A DNA stretch of 64,000 nucleotides from an uncultured Flammeovirgaceae bacterium (GCA_937883755.1 CAKZYA010000022.1:1-64000), one strand, 5' to 3'; positions 26,887 to 36,795 are shown, counted from the first letter of the stretch. The notes: a model not told the origin generated them from the letters alone. Numbers and translations are program-made.

Positions 26887-27984
26887 TTATAGAGTTCCTT
26901 TAGTACTCGGTAGGTTACTTAACTGACTTTCATCGCGCTGAATAGCCATTTTCAAGGCTTTGGCTAAGGCTTTGAAAGTTGCTTCAATCTTATGATGTTC
27001 ATTATCGCCTTCTACTTTAATGTTCAGGTTACACTTCGCTGCATCTGAGAAGGACTTGAAAAAGTGATAGAACATTTCGGTGGGCATATCGCCCACCATT
27101 TCACGCTTAAATTCGGCTTCCCAGACCAGCCAAGGTCGCCCTCCCAAATCAAGGGCTACTTGAGCTAGACTATCGTCCATCGCTAGTAAAAAGCCATAGC
27201 GATTGATCCCACGTTTGTCACCAATTGCTTTAGTCAGAGCTTCGCCTAATGCCAGGGCAGTATCTTCAATGGTGTGGTGCTCATCAATATGTAAATCACC
27301 CTCGACCTGAATAGACAAGTCAATGCCTGAGTGTTTACCGAGTTGGTCGAGCATATGGTCAAAAAAACCCAATCCGGTTTGGTTATTGGTTTTTCCACTT
27401 CCGTCCAAGTTCATTTCTACAAAAACCTTGGTTTCTTTGGTATTTCGGGTGTGCGTAACTTTTCGCGGGGATAGAACCAGAAAGCGGTAGATTTCATCCC
27501 AACTCATAGTAGTTAGTTTAGCTTCAGGATGAGTGTCTTTACCGATAAAAATAGCCTTGCAGCCCAAATTCCCCCCCAGTTCCACATCTGATGCCCGGTC
27601 ACCAATAACGTAAGAATTTTCTAGGTCATACTGGCTAGAAATGTAATGAGTGAGTAACCCGGTGCGCGGTTTTCGGGTAGGAGCGTTATCAGCAGGAAAA
27701 GATTTATCGATGAGAATTTCGTGAAATTCAATGTTTTCTCCCTTCAAAATATTAATCATTTTTTGGTGAGCAGGCCAAAAAGTATCTTCGGGAAACGAGT
27801 CAGTACCTAGCCCATCCTGATTGGTCACCATTATAAACTTATAGTCGGTTTGCTCACCAATTTTTCGAAGATTACTAATAGCCCCCGGCATAAATTCCAA
27901 CTTTTCCAGTGAGTCAATCTGCTCATCCGCTGGTTCCTGGATAATCGTGCCATCGCGATCAATAAAAAGAAGTTTTTGAGGCAT
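26887..27984 (-). CDS. hisB: Bifunctional histidinol-phosphatase / imidazoleglycerol-phosphate dehydratase
   Basis: The fusion of 365 residues catalyses steps 6 and 8 of histidine synthesis. The N-terminal HAD phosphatase domain (about 1-170) has FIDRDGTI with both catalytic Asp residues, [10 protein letters not shown] and [13 protein letters not shown]. The C-terminal dehydratase domain (about 175-365) has [34 protein letters not shown] and [16 protein letters not shown], which include the metal-binding His clusters. The fusion is typical of gamma-proteobacteria and Bacteroidota. It is the last of four his genes in view, 6 nt after hisC. Confidence 0.96.
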   Translation of the reverse strand: MPQKLLFIDRDGTIIQEPADEQIDSLEKLEFMPGAISNLRKIGEQTDYKFIMVTNQDGLGTDSFPEDTFWPAHQKMINILKGENIEFHEILIDKSFPADNAPTRKPRTGLLTHYISSQYDLENSYVIGDRASDVELGGNLGCKAIFIGKDTHPEAKLTTMSWDEIYRFLVLSPRKVTHTRNTKETKVFVEMNLDGSGKTNNQTGLGFFDHMLDQLGKHSGIDLSIQVEGDLHIDEHHTIEDTALALGEALTKAIGDKRGINRYGFLLAMDDSLAQVALDLGGRPWLVWEAEFKREMVGDMPTEMFYHFFKSFSDAAKCNLNIKVEGDNEHHKIEATFKALAKALKMAIQRDESQLSNLPSTKGTL

Positions 27985-27990
27985 AGCTAA

Positions 27991-29076
27991 CTAAGCGTTT
28001 AACGTTTTTTCAGCCTTAGGGTGGTACTGACTGATTGCATCAACAAGCAGTTGATTTTCTCGTTCGGTTCCTACGGTGATTCGCAACCCACCTTCGCATA
28101 AACGCACTGATGAGCGGTTACGGACAATCACTCTTTGATCTACTAAGAATTGATAAAGTTCTGGTGCATTAATAAACTTAATCAGAACGAAGTTGGCATC
28201 CGATGGATGGATCTTTTCTACCGTTTCTAATGATTGAAACTGAGTTACTAACCAGTCTCGCTGATTTTTAATAGCAGCAATATAGGATTGATATTGCCGA
28301 ATATTTTGTAGGACCTTTAGAGCGGTTTGCTGGGTTAGCATTGAGACGTTGTAAGGCATTTTTACCTTATTGAGAAATTCCAAAATGCTGGGTGAAGCAA
28401 AAGCCGCCCCTAATCGGAGGGCTGCCATCCCCCAGGCTTTACTAAAGGTTTGCAAAACAACCAGATTAGGATAATCAGCCAACTTCTTAAGAAAGCTCGT
28501 CTGACCAGTAAAATCAACATAGGCTTCATCTACCACTACTAAGCCAGAGAAGTTTTCTAGAAAATAGAGAATATCATCAGCTGCCAGTAAATTTCCAGTA
28601 GGATTGTTAGGCGAGCAGAAGAAAATGATCTTGGTGTTTTCATCAATGGAACTTTCCACCGTTGCCCGGTCAATCTGGTAATCTGCGGTAAGTGAAGCTG
28701 ATCTGACTTTCACATCATTGATTGAAGCGGCTACTTCGTACATTCCGAAAGTAGGAGGAAGGCTGACGATATTGTCTACCCCTGGTCGACAGAATACTTT
28801 TATCAGCAAATCAATGGCCTCATCACTACCATTTCCTAAAAAAATGTGATCAATAGGAACATTCTTGATTTCGCTAATTCGCTGCTTTAGAGCTATCTGA
28901 TACGGATCGGGATAGCGGTGAAAAGCAGTCTCAATACTGCGCCCTGGAGTGCCGTAAGCATTCTCGTTGGCGTCCAACCACGCCTGGGCTTCCCCCGAAA
29001 ATTCCGACCGGGCTGAAGCATAGGGTTGCAGGTTGAGTAGGTGGGGACGGACTAAGGTCTTTATATCAATTCCCAT
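27991..29076 (-). CDS. hisC: Histidinol-phosphate aminotransferase
   Basis: This PLP enzyme transfers an amino group from glutamate to imidazole-acetol phosphate. The 361-residue protein has the fold type I signatures: NENAYGTPG, FLGNGSDEAIDLL, FFCSPNNPTGNL, VVVDEAYVDFTG, the PLP lysine in LQTFSKAWGMAALRLG and the closing LRITVGTERENQLLVDAI. It is located between hisD (12-nt gap) and hisB (6-nt gap). Confidence 0.96.
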   Translation of the reverse strand: MGIDIKTLVRPHLLNLQPYASARSEFSGEAQAWLDANENAYGTPGRSIETAFHRYPDPYQIALKQRISEIKNVPIDHIFLGNGSDEAIDLLIKVFCRPGVDNIVSLPPTFGMYEVAASINDVKVRSASLTADYQIDRATVESSIDENTKIIFFCSPNNPTGNLLAADDILYFLENFSGLVVVDEAYVDFTGQTSFLKKLADYPNLVVLQTFSKAWGMAALRLGAAFASPSILEFLNKVKMPYNVSMLTQQTALKVLQNIRQYQSYIAAIKNQRDWLVTQFQSLETVEKIHPSDANFVLIKFINAPELYQFLVDQRVIVRNRSSVRLCEGGLRITVGTERENQLLVDAISQYHPKAEKTLNA

Positions 29077-29088
29077 AAACTGTTTTCT

Positions 29089-30399
29089 TTATACTTCAGT
29101 GGATGTAAGTGCATTTGCTTCTATCTTCTGTAACCGCAGACTCACTGCGTTTTTGTGAGCATCCAGTTGTTCAGCCGCAGCCATCTTTTCCACGTGTGGC
29201 CCTAACTGAGTTAGGCCTTCGGGGCTGATAGATTGATACGTAATCTTCTTTACGTAGCTGTCCAGAGAAATACCGCTATACGATCTGGCAAACCCATTAG
29301 TCGGTAAGGTATGGTTCGTACCCGAAGCGTAGTCACCGGCGGACTCAGGAGTGTAGTGTCCGAGAAAAACAGAACCCGCACTGTGGATTCTCTCAATCGC
29401 TTCATCAGGGTTTTTAGTAGCGATAATTAGGTGCTCAGCAGCGTATTCATTTAGTAGCTCGTAGCCTTCTTCCAAACTCGGCATAATAAAACATATGCTG
29501 TTCTTCAGAGCCTCACGGGCAATCTTCTGACGAGGTAGCTGTTTGATCTGATACTTCACTGCCTCTATCGTTTCATTTACTAGAGCCCTGCTATCTGATA
29601 TCAGTACTACCTGGCTATCTATTCCGTGTTCAGCTTGAGAAAGCAAATCTGCTGCTACAAAAGATGGGTCAGCCGATGCATCCGCCAGTACGGCTACTTC
29701 TGATGGACCAGCCGGCATATCAATCGCGACTTCTGATTTACTTACTAGTTGTTTCGCAACAGTGACATATTGGTTACCAGGGCCAAAAATCTTATGAACT
29801 TTGAGAATACTCTCAGTACCATAGGCCATAGCAGCAACAGCCTGAGCACCTCCAATTTTAAATACCTTATTGATTCCCACCAACTGGGCAGTGTAAAGAA
29901 TAGCCGGATTAATTTGCCCACGACGATCGCAGGGGGTACATAAAACAATCTCTCGGCAACCCGCAATCTTAGCGGGAATTCCGGTCATCAGTACTGTAGA
30001 AAATAAGGGTGCGGTTCCGCCCGGAATATAAAGTCCCACTTTTTCAATGGGAACGCTACGCCGAAAACAGCGCACCCCTGGCATAGTTTCCATTTCTAAA
30101 GTATCCGTTTTCTGAGCTTCATGGAACTTGAAAATATTGTGATAAGCAACCTGAATGGCCTCTTTCAACTCATAGTCGAGCTGTTGGCTGGCTAAGTCAA
30201 ATTCTTCGGCAGAAACCTCGAAATGTTGTAGTTCTACGTGGTCGTACTCTAGGGCAAAGTAACGCAGAGCGACATCTCCCTTCTTGCGAACTTTTTTTAG
30301 AATGGGTTTTACAATTTTCTCAATTTTTTTGAATTTCTGCGTTGGCCGACGGGTCAATTGTTTCCAATCTTCCCGCGCTGGGTTTTCTACTATTCTCAT
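29089..30399 (-). CDS. hisD: Histidinol dehydrogenase
   Basis: It oxidises L-histidinol to histidine in two NAD-dependent steps, using zinc. The 436-residue protein has VGLYIPGGTAPLFSTVLM, IFGPGNQYVTVAKQLV, DMPAGPSEVAVLADA, LLSQAEHGIDSQVVLIS (metal-ligand Gln/His), NHTLPTNGFARSYSG and the C-terminal HK pair in LDAHKNAVSLRL. Length is normal. The start codon overlaps the hisG stop by 4 nt (ATGA). Confidence 0.96.
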   Translation of the reverse strand: MRIVENPAREDWKQLTRRPTQKFKKIEKIVKPILKKVRKKGDVALRYFALEYDHVELQHFEVSAEEFDLASQQLDYELKEAIQVAYHNIFKFHEAQKTDTLEMETMPGVRCFRRSVPIEKVGLYIPGGTAPLFSTVLMTGIPAKIAGCREIVLCTPCDRRGQINPAILYTAQLVGINKVFKIGGAQAVAAMAYGTESILKVHKIFGPGNQYVTVAKQLVSKSEVAIDMPAGPSEVAVLADASADPSFVAADLLSQAEHGIDSQVVLISDSRALVNETIEAVKYQIKQLPRQKIAREALKNSICFIMPSLEEGYELLNEYAAEHLIIATKNPDEAIERIHSAGSVFLGHYTPESAGDYASGTNHTLPTNGFARSYSGISLDSYVKKITYQSISPEGLTQLGPHVEKMAAAEQLDAHKNAVSLRLQKIEANALTSTEV

Positions 30400-31256
30400 A
30401 CAATCATTTTTTCAATGGGAACCACTAGAATGCCTTCGGCTCCGGCTTCCCTAAGCTTTTCAATTACTTCCCAAAACTGATCTTCCTGCACCACCGAATG
30501 AATGGAATGCCAGCCTTTCGTTGCCAGAGGAACCACCGTGGGGCTTCGCATGCCCGGCAAAAGATCAACAATGGCGTCGATAGATTCTTCAGGAGCATTG
30601 AGTAGAATATACTTATTTCCTTGCCCAGCCTGAACCGAATTAATTCGGAAGACAAGTTGATCAATTAGACTCTTCTTCTGTTCGGAAGCAGCTTTATTTC
30701 CGATAAGAACCGCTTCAGAGCGGAAGATGGTTTCTACTTCCTTCAGCCCGTTGCTTAACAGCGTACTTCCCGAACTTACGATATCACAAACGGCATCAGC
30801 TAGACCAATGCTAGGAGCAATCTCTACCGAACCTGAAATCTCGTGGATTTGGGCACTCAACTGCTGTTTTTCTAAAAACTGATTAAGAATCCGGGTATAC
30901 GAGGTAGCAATATTTTTACCCTCGAAGTAGTGTGGTCCAGGGTATTCTTTATCACGAGGAATAGCCAATGACAGACGACATTTGGAAAACCCCAATCGCT
31001 TGACCAGTAAAATATCTTTATCTTTTTCTACCATTTCATTTTCACCCACAATTCCTAAGTCCGCTATGCCATCTTCTACATAGCCAGGAATATCATCGTC
31101 CCGTAGAAAAAGGAACTCTGCCGGGAAGTTATAAGAGACAGCCTTGAGGCGACTTTTTCCATTATTGAAATGAATGCCACATTCGTTAATCAGCTTGATA
31201 GACTGCTCGCTGAGTCGCCCTGATTTTTGAATGGCAATGCGTAGTATATCTTTCAT
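30396..31256 (-). CDS. hisG: ATP phosphoribosyltransferase, long form
   Basis: This is the first, feedback-inhibited step of histidine synthesis: ATP plus PRPP gives phosphoribosyl-ATP. The 286 residues include the catalytic domains (LRIAIQKSGRLSEQSI, DLGIVGENEMVE, ADAVCDIVSSGSTLLSNGLKEV) and the C-terminal regulatory domain (LPGMRSPTVVPLATKGWHSIHSVV) that binds histidine. This makes it the hexameric long form that needs no HisZ, consistent with the absence of hisZ here. It heads hisGDCB. The remaining his genes (H, A, F, I) are not in the window. Confidence 0.96.
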   Translation of the reverse strand: MKDILRIAIQKSGRLSEQSIKLINECGIHFNNGKSRLKAVSYNFPAEFLFLRDDDIPGYVEDGIADLGIVGENEMVEKDKDILLVKRLGFSKCRLSLAIPRDKEYPGPHYFEGKNIATSYTRILNQFLEKQQLSAQIHEISGSVEIAPSIGLADAVCDIVSSGSTLLSNGLKEVETIFRSEAVLIGNKAASEQKKSLIDQLVFRINSVQAGQGNKYILLNAPEESIDAIVDLLPGMRSPTVVPLATKGWHSIHSVVQEDQFWEVIEKLREAGAEGILVVPIEKMIV

Positions 31257-31351
31257 GAAAATAAAAAATGTCAGTAGGTATGTAGGGTGATTTAAAAGGA
31301 AATAGTACCGTCTAAATTGTAGTAATCCAAGATCAAAGTAGTAATCAGCAA

Positions 31352-31382
31352 CAAATATACTCTACGGATATTGGAATACGAA
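31352..31382 (-). promoter_or_regulatory. Candidate Bacteroidota-type promoter for hisGDCB
   Basis: On the minus strand TATATTTG (31359-31352) matches the -7 consensus TAnnTTTG, and TTCG (31382-31379) lies 19 nt upstream where TTTG is expected (3 of 4). It would give a leader of about 90 nt before hisG. I looked for a His-rich leader peptide in that stretch and found none. Confidence 0.4.
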
Positions 31383-31499
31383 ACGAACTACTTAATATTG
31401 GTGACATCTTAACTGAAAATTGCTGGCACTCGCCTTTTGGTATGGCAAGTATTTGATTTTCAAATATTTACGCACTTATGGTAATAAATTACTTATCCT

Positions 31500-32792
31500 A
31501 TGAAATACCATCCAATAACGTCCGAACTTTTTACTAAAAATCGTCGCCGACTGACGGAAAAGCTAAAACCTAACTCATTGGTAGTGCTGAACAGCAACGA
31601 TATTATGCCGACCAATGCGGATGGTACTATGAAGTTTGTGCAGAATAGTGATTTATTTTACCTCAGTGGTATCGATCAGGAAGAAAGTATTTTGGTACTA
31701 TGTCCGGATTTTCCGGATGAAAACTTTCGGGAGATATTATTTGTGCGAGAAACCAATAAAGAGATTGCTATTTGGGAAGGTCACAAGTATACCAAAGAAG
31801 AAGCCACCCAAACTTCAGGTATTGAAAAAGTAATGTGGACATCGCAATTTGAAAAGACGTTTTTTACACTAATGGCTCAGGCTGAGCATGTTTATTTGAA
31901 TACCAACGAGCATATTCGTGCTAGTGTATCGGTACAAACCCGCGATGCTCGCTTTGTAGAATGGTGCCGAATCAACTATCCACTCCATCAGTACCAACGC
32001 TTGGCTCCGCTTATGCACTATCTTCGGGCAATAAAATCAGAGCATGAAGTTACCTTAATGCAGCAAGCTTGTAACATCACCCGAGACGCTTTTCTGCGGG
32101 TGCTAAAGTTCGTAAAACCAGGGGTAATGGAGTATGAGATTGAAGCCGAGTATATTCACGAGTTTGTCCGGCAACGCTCCCGGGGATTTGCTTATGAACC
32201 TATTGTAGCTTCAGGAAAAAACGCTTGTGTACTCCATTATTTAGATAACAGCGAGGAATGTCAAGCAGGAGATTTATTATTGATGGACGTGGGGGCTGAG
32301 TACGCTAATTACAATGCTGATATGACTCGCACTATTCCGGTGAGTGGACAATTTACCGATCGACAACGAGCAGTGTACAATGCAGTGCTACGAGTTCAAC
32401 GCGAAGCAATGCAGCTGCTTCGTCCGGGTAATGTCATCAAAGAATACCATAAGGAAGTAGGGAAAATTATGGAAAGTGAGTTAATCGGCCTGGGCTTGCT
32501 GGATCGTACCGACGTGAAAAACCAAAATGAAAAACAGCCCCTGTACCGAAAGTACTTTATGCACGGTACATCGCACCATTTAGGACTGGATGTACACGAT
32601 GTAGGAAATATCTACCGCGAGTTTGAATCGGGTATGGTTTTTACAGTAGAGCCTGGGGTTTATATTTGGGAAGAAAATATGGGAATTCGCCTAGAGAATA
32701 ATGTGGTGATTCAAGAAGATGGTTTGGATGACCTGATGGGCGATATTCCGATTGAAGCGGATGAGGTTGAAACGCTGATGAATGAAAAATAG
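31500..32792 (+). CDS. Xaa-Pro aminopeptidase (M24B)
   Basis: It removes an N-terminal residue before proline and needs two metal ions. The 430-residue protein has the AMP_N domain (about 5-135, FTKNRRRLTEKLKPNSLVVL) and a creatinase-fold domain with the metal ligands in LLMDVGAEYANYNADMTRTIPVSG (two Asp), HGTSHHLGLDVHD (His), VFTVEPGVYIW (Glu) and GIRLENNVVI (Glu). Length is that of the PepP group. It is monocistronic, and its stop codon lies inside a hairpin shared with the convergent RRM gene. Confidence 0.93.
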   Translation: MKYHPITSELFTKNRRRLTEKLKPNSLVVLNSNDIMPTNADGTMKFVQNSDLFYLSGIDQEESILVLCPDFPDENFREILFVRETNKEIAIWEGHKYTKEEATQTSGIEKVMWTSQFEKTFFTLMAQAEHVYLNTNEHIRASVSVQTRDARFVEWCRINYPLHQYQRLAPLMHYLRAIKSEHEVTLMQQACNITRDAFLRVLKFVKPGVMEYEIEAEYIHEFVRQRSRGFAYEPIVASGKNACVLHYLDNSEECQAGDLLLMDVGAEYANYNADMTRTIPVSGQFTDRQRAVYNAVLRVQREAMQLLRPGNVIKEYHKEVGKIMESELIGLGLLDRTDVKNQNEKQPLYRKYFMHGTSHHLGLDVHDVGNIYREFESGMVFTVEPGVYIWEENMGIRLENNVVIQEDGLDDLMGDIPIEADEVETLMNEK

Positions 32793-32819
32793 CCATCGCT
32801 TTGGTAAACGATGGCTATT
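32788..32819. terminator. Bidirectional terminator hairpin
   Basis: An 11-bp perfect stem (AATAGCCATCG at 32788-32798, CGATGGCTATT at 32809-32819) with a 10-nt loop lies between the convergent peptidase and RRM genes and includes the peptidase stop codon. On the minus strand TTTTCATT follows the stem, so termination should be stronger for the RRM transcript. Confidence 0.75.
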
Positions 32820-32840
32820 ACTAGAAAGATGAAATATATG

Positions 32841-33107
32841 TTAGTAGCGACGCTCCTGCATTTGCGGACGAGGCCGTGCTTTACTTACTTTCAAATTTCG
32901 GCCTTGCACTTCGGCACCATCAAGTTCATTGATTGCCTGAGTACCCGCTTCATCGTCGGGCATTTCTACAAAAGCAAAACCTCGTGATCTTCCTGATTCG
33001 TGGTCTTTGATGATTTTTGCTGAGGAAACTTGTCCGAATTCCTCGAATAGCTCCTGGAGCTCGTGATCTTGAACCCGATAATTTAGGTTCGCAACATAAA
33101 TGTTCAT
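32841..33107 (-). CDS. Small RRM RNA-binding protein
   Basis: The 88 residues form a single RNA recognition motif: RNP-2 is NIYVANLNY at the start and RNP-1 is RSRGFAFVEM near residue 40, with the expected aromatic residues for stacking on RNA. A short Arg-rich tail follows (ARPRPQMQERRY). Such single-RRM proteins are abundant in Bacteroidota and cyanobacteria and are thought to act as RNA chaperones or post-transcriptional regulators, sometimes cold-induced. The gene is monocistronic with a long upstream spacer and a strong hairpin after it. Confidence 0.93.
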   Translation of the reverse strand: MNIYVANLNYRVQDHELQELFEEFGQVSSAKIIKDHESGRSRGFAFVEMPDDEAGTQAINELDGAEVQGRNLKVSKARPRPQMQERRY

Positions 33108-33450
33108 GAGTGAAAAATTATAAATGGGAAACTGTCGGAACTACAGCGCGCAATTATTAGAAATAAAAATGATGTTTAAGTTCGGAATAGTTGTTACACT
33201 GCAATTGATCGATCTATATGAATTCAATGTACAAATTTTTGGCTCGAATTGTTCATAATTATAAAAATTAATTTTCACCAGGGCTAACACGAGTATTGAA
33301 ATAGCTTTTTAGTCTAAAAAAATTAGCAAAAATGTTGAGAAAAGTGAATCAAAGAATGTAATTATCCTCGTAACAAAAGGCAGTAAGTCATTTTTGACAA
33401 CTATTTGCCATAAATGTTAAGTTAAATCACAAGATATTTTTTTACTTCTT
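33108..33450. other. AT-rich 343-bp divergent intergenic region
   Basis: This is the upstream region of both the leftward RRM gene and the rightward acyltransferase gene. It is strongly AT-rich with several A/T runs and has no frame worth calling. The part near the RRM gene may form a long 5' leader, as is common for cold-inducible RNA-binding proteins, but I cannot define a structure. Confidence 0.35.
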
Positions 33451-34215
33451 ATGAATAAAATCTGGCTCAGAATTTATTCAACTTACGGCCTCATTGTTTT
33501 CGGTGGAGTCTTTTTGATTCTACTACCATTGTTCTTCCTGGCGATGCTAAATAGAAAATGGCATCGTTATGCTTTATTGCTCAACCAATTTTGGTCACGA
33601 GCTTTTCTGTTGGGTATGGGGGTTCCAGCAAAAGTACATGGGCGGCATCATCTGAAAAAAAGGCAAACGTATGTTTTTGCTCCCAATCATTTTTCCTTAC
33701 TCGATATTGCTCTGATGGGTTATATTCCTAAACCTTTTGTCTTTGTGGGTAAGGTTTCTCTAGCAAAAATTCCGTTGTTCGGTGATATGTTCAGACGATT
33801 GCATATTCCGGTTGATCGAAACAGTTTAAAGAGCCGTTATCAAGCTTTGCAATTGAGTATGCAAGCGGTAGATGAAAATAAAAGCCTGGTTATGTATCCT
33901 GAGGGAGGCATTAGAACGGAGCACCCGCCTCAGCTAGCCCGTTTTAAAAATGGGCCATTCAAAGTGGCTATTGAGAAACAAATTCCGGTAGTCCCAGTCA
34001 CTATTCCGTTTAATTATCTAATTTTACCTGATGACGGAAAACTATTGATGCGACCTCGGCGGCCAGTGATGGTGATTCATCAGCCTATCGAAACGAAAGG
34101 CTTAACCGAGAATGAACAAAATCAACTACGTAAACAAACGTTTCAGATTATCGAGCAGGAACTAAAGAAATTCCATCCTTCTTCAGAAAAAGTGCCTTAT
34201 GAAAATAGATCGTGA
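33451..34215 (+). CDS. plsC: 1-acyl-sn-glycerol-3-phosphate acyltransferase (PlsC-like)
   Basis: It acylates lysophosphatidate at the inner membrane to form phosphatidate. The 254-residue protein has an N-terminal membrane helix (about 12-32), the catalytic NHFSLLDIALMG (H-X4-D) at about 76, the FVFVGKVSLAKIPLFGDMF block, the phosphate-binding MYPEGGIRTE (EGGIR variant of EGTR) and a VPVTI.F block. Length is normal. The gatC start lies inside its 3' end (17-nt overlap), so the two are translationally coupled. Confidence 0.9.
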   Translation: MNKIWLRIYSTYGLIVFGGVFLILLPLFFLAMLNRKWHRYALLLNQFWSRAFLLGMGVPAKVHGRHHLKKRQTYVFAPNHFSLLDIALMGYIPKPFVFVGKVSLAKIPLFGDMFRRLHIPVDRNSLKSRYQALQLSMQAVDENKSLVMYPEGGIRTEHPPQLARFKNGPFKVAIEKQIPVVPVTIPFNYLILPDDGKLLMRPRRPVMVIHQPIETKGLTENEQNQLRKQTFQIIEQELKKFHPSSEKVPYENRS

Positions 34216-34507
34216 TACTGTAAAGAAAATTGCTCATTTAGCCCGGCTAGAGCATGACCCAGAAACTGAGAAGGCGCTGATGGCTAGTATGACTGAAATT
34301 CTGGATTGGGTTGAGAAACTGGATGAAGTCGACACTGAAGGGGTAGAACCACTCATTCACATGGCTTATGAAATCAATATTATGCGTGAAGATTATGTGG
34401 GAGAGCACTTAGATCGTTCGGCAGCTATCAAGTTAGCCCCACGCCATGATGAGCAGTTTTTCCGCGTTCCCAAAGTGTTAGATATGGGAGATACCAATTC
34501 TAAATAG
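34199..34507 (+). CDS. gatC: Asp-tRNA(Asn)/Glu-tRNA(Gln) amidotransferase subunit C
   Basis: GatC (102 residues) wraps the GatA-GatB complex that amidates mischarged Glu-tRNA(Gln) or Asp-tRNA(Asn). The sequence has the typical KKIAHLARLEHDPE start, ILDWVEKLDEVDTEGVEPLIH and the LAPRHDEQFFRVPKVLD ending. gatA and gatB are not nearby. The overlap with plsC suggests coupled expression. The function of that pairing is not obvious. Confidence 0.94.
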   Translation: MKIDRDTVKKIAHLARLEHDPETEKALMASMTEILDWVEKLDEVDTEGVEPLIHMAYEINIMREDYVGEHLDRSAAIKLAPRHDEQFFRVPKVLDMGDTNSK

Positions 34508-34536
34508 GCCTTCTTACTAGTTTTTCGTAACCTCTT

Positions 34537-35754
34537 TTAATGAGTAACGTGGTCTTTTTTTAGAAGAGGCTGCCACTTACCACTCACGGCAATTCGCCAT
34601 ACCCACTCCAGCGGACCTGTTTGAAAAAACCGAAGCCATATCGCACTAAATATCATTTGGAAAGCAAAAAACAGAATAATGATCGGCAAAGTCTGCGAAG
34701 GGCCTACTCTTCCTAAGAGCCCTAAACCCAACCCATTAAATAGCAGTACTGCCACTATTGATTGCATGATATAGTTAGTGAGTGTCATTTTTCCGACTGG
34801 AACTAGAGCTTCTAGGTAAAGCCGTACCCTCGAGTAGCGAAATAGCAGGATAAATCCTCCGAGGTAAAAGGCGAATAAGCCAATTGTATTCATGCGGTAA
34901 CCAAACGAGTGCAGAATTTGGTAGGCTACTGGAGATTCCTCATGAGAAAATATAGGATGAACAAATATGAAACTGCCGAATAGGAAAACTGGAATGCTAA
35001 TGATGAAAGCCCGGCGAATGTAGGGGAGGTATTCTTCAGTGCGATTAAACAAATCTACTTTACCCGCCCAAAGCCCCAAAAAGAAGAAACCCAGAATGTT
35101 GGAAACATATCCTACAAAATACCACGGATCTACATAGTGTTGGTTCTCAATCAGGGTATTCATTTTGACAGTTTCCCAGTACGAACCACTTAAGAACGCC
35201 TGTTGGATTCGCTGTATTGATATACCGGAGGGTGATTCGTGCGGAATAGTCATTTCCAGAATGCTTTCACTAGCGGGCACCACAAAGGCTAAAGTAACAG
35301 CAAGTACGAAGATTATGGTATTATTCAACCGATATAGAACCATTAGAAACAGTCCAGCAACGAAGTACCAACGCAAAATATCTCCCCACTGAATAAGGTA
35401 AGCATGAATGAGGCCAATGGTGAGCATCACTAGCAGACGCTTGATAAATGTGCTGTGGAAAGAAATGCCTAACCGTTCGGCCTTACGTATCTGAAAGTAA
35501 AACCCTAAACCAAATAAAAAGGAGAACAGTACTCTTGATTTAAGCTTGAAGAGTAAAAGGTTAACTTTAAATATGATTTGGTCGAGTTCGGGAAATGGTA
35601 GTGCAGCTATCTGTGAGTCAGTCATGAAACTAGGGTAGCCCGAAAAAGCAGTAATAAAGTGAGTTAAGAGTACTGTTAACAGGGCGAAACCACGTAAGAC
35701 ATCCACTATTTCAATTCGACGGCTGGCTGTGGTTGGTAAAGTTGGGCTAGTCAT
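34537..35754 (-). CDS. DUF418-family membrane protein
   Basis: From ATG 35754 (MTSPTLPTT) the protein has 405 residues with about ten hydrophobic helices. The N-terminal RRIEIVDVLRGFALLTVLLTH motif and the C-terminal VPVGKMTLTNYIMQSIVAVLLF and GPLEWVWR motifs are those of DUF418/YeiB-type proteins, relatives of acyltransferase_3 membrane enzymes. The substrate is unknown. An upstream ATG at 35793 would add 13 residues and is less likely. No linked genes on this strand. Confidence 0.85.
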   Translation of the reverse strand: MTSPTLPTTASRRIEIVDVLRGFALLTVLLTHFITAFSGYPSFMTDSQIAALPFPELDQIIFKVNLLLFKLKSRVLFSFLFGLGFYFQIRKAERLGISFHSTFIKRLLVMLTIGLIHAYLIQWGDILRWYFVAGLFLMVLYRLNNTIIFVLAVTLAFVVPASESILEMTIPHESPSGISIQRIQQAFLSGSYWETVKMNTLIENQHYVDPWYFVGYVSNILGFFFLGLWAGKVDLFNRTEEYLPYIRRAFIISIPVFLFGSFIFVHPIFSHEESPVAYQILHSFGYRMNTIGLFAFYLGGFILLFRYSRVRLYLEALVPVGKMTLTNYIMQSIVAVLLFNGLGLGLLGRVGPSQTLPIIILFFAFQMIFSAIWLRFFQTGPLEWVWRIAVSGKWQPLLKKDHVTH

Positions 35755-35972
35755 GATTTTGATTAAAAAATAGGGGAGATCGTAGTTCCCCAATAAGCGT
35801 ATGGTTTCTTTTAGCTAGTAAAAAAGTATGCCAGGTTTTCGGGAGTGTGCCCAGTTAATATTGGTTAACCTACGCTGATTCCGATAATTTATTCAAGTTT
35901 TTATATCCTTTTATGCAGAAAATCCGTAAATTAGGTAGATAATAAAAATATTGTTAGATTTGTCTAAATTTT

Positions 35973-36788
35973 ATGGACAGCTCAAATCTTTGGATTGCCT
36001 TTGGCTTAACCCTCTTTGCCGGATTATCGACGGGTATTGGTAGTGCCTTGGCATTCTTTACTAAGAACCAAAGCGCCCGTTTTTTGTCAGTATCTATGGG
36101 GCTTTCTGCTGGGGTAATGATTTATATTTCTTTTGTAGAGCTTTTGGTTGGAGCGCAAGATTCCTTGGTGGGGGAGTATGGGGCAAAATGGGGAAACTGG
36201 TATACAGTTCTGGCATTCTTTGGTGGTATCGCCCTGATCGGAATTATCGATAAGTTCGTCCCCAACTACGAAAACCCTCACGAGTTTCCGGAAGAAGAGC
36301 CATCACTTCAGCGGGAAATCATTCAACTAAAAAACCAGAAACTACTTCGGGTGGGGTTATTTACCGCCTTGGCTCTGGGTTTACATAATTTTCCGGAAGG
36401 GATCGCTACCTTTCTAAGTGCTATGAAAGATGTGTCGTTGGGAATCCCGATTGCTGTAGCCGTAGCTATTCATAATATTCCCGAAGGAATTGCCGTATCG
36501 GTACCCGTATTTTACGCGACCAATGATCGGAAAAAAGCATTTACGTACTCCTTTGCATCTGGTCTCGCTGAGCCAGTGGGGGCATTTATTGGTTATTTAG
36601 TACTGATGCCGTTTATCAATGAAACCATCTTTGGGTTATTGTTCGCCGGGATTGCGGGTATTATGGTATTTATTTCGCTAGATCAGCTACTGCCCGCTGC
36701 CCATGCTTACGGAAAGCACCATCATGCCATCTACGGATTGATTGCTGGCATGGCAATTATGGCAGTGAGCTTACTGCTGTTTATCTAA
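35973..36788 (+). CDS. zupT: ZIP-family divalent metal transporter (ZupT-like)
   Basis: It takes up zinc and possibly other divalent metals across the inner membrane. The 271-residue protein has eight predicted helices, and the two metal-site motifs HNFPEGIATFLSA (helix IV) and HNIPEGIAVSVPVF (helix V) are intact. The length and the two His-Asn-x-Pro-Glu-Gly motifs match ZupT. TAGATTTG at 35955-35962 fits the Bacteroidota -7 element, which would leave only a few bases of leader, but no -33 element is visible. Confidence 0.92.
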   Translation: MDSSNLWIAFGLTLFAGLSTGIGSALAFFTKNQSARFLSVSMGLSAGVMIYISFVELLVGAQDSLVGEYGAKWGNWYTVLAFFGGIALIGIIDKFVPNYENPHEFPEEEPSLQREIIQLKNQKLLRVGLFTALALGLHNFPEGIATFLSAMKDVSLGIPIAVAVAIHNIPEGIAVSVPVFYATNDRKKAFTYSFASGLAEPVGAFIGYLVLMPFINETIFGLLFAGIAGIMVFISLDQLLPAAHAYGKHHHAIYGLIAGMAIMAVSLLLFI

Positions 36789-36795
36789 AATCATT

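Noticed and set aside
31257-31499. His-codon leader peptide for the his operon
   Set aside because: After finding Arg and Cys leaders I searched this spacer on the minus strand; there is no frame with a run of CAT/CAC codons before a stop.
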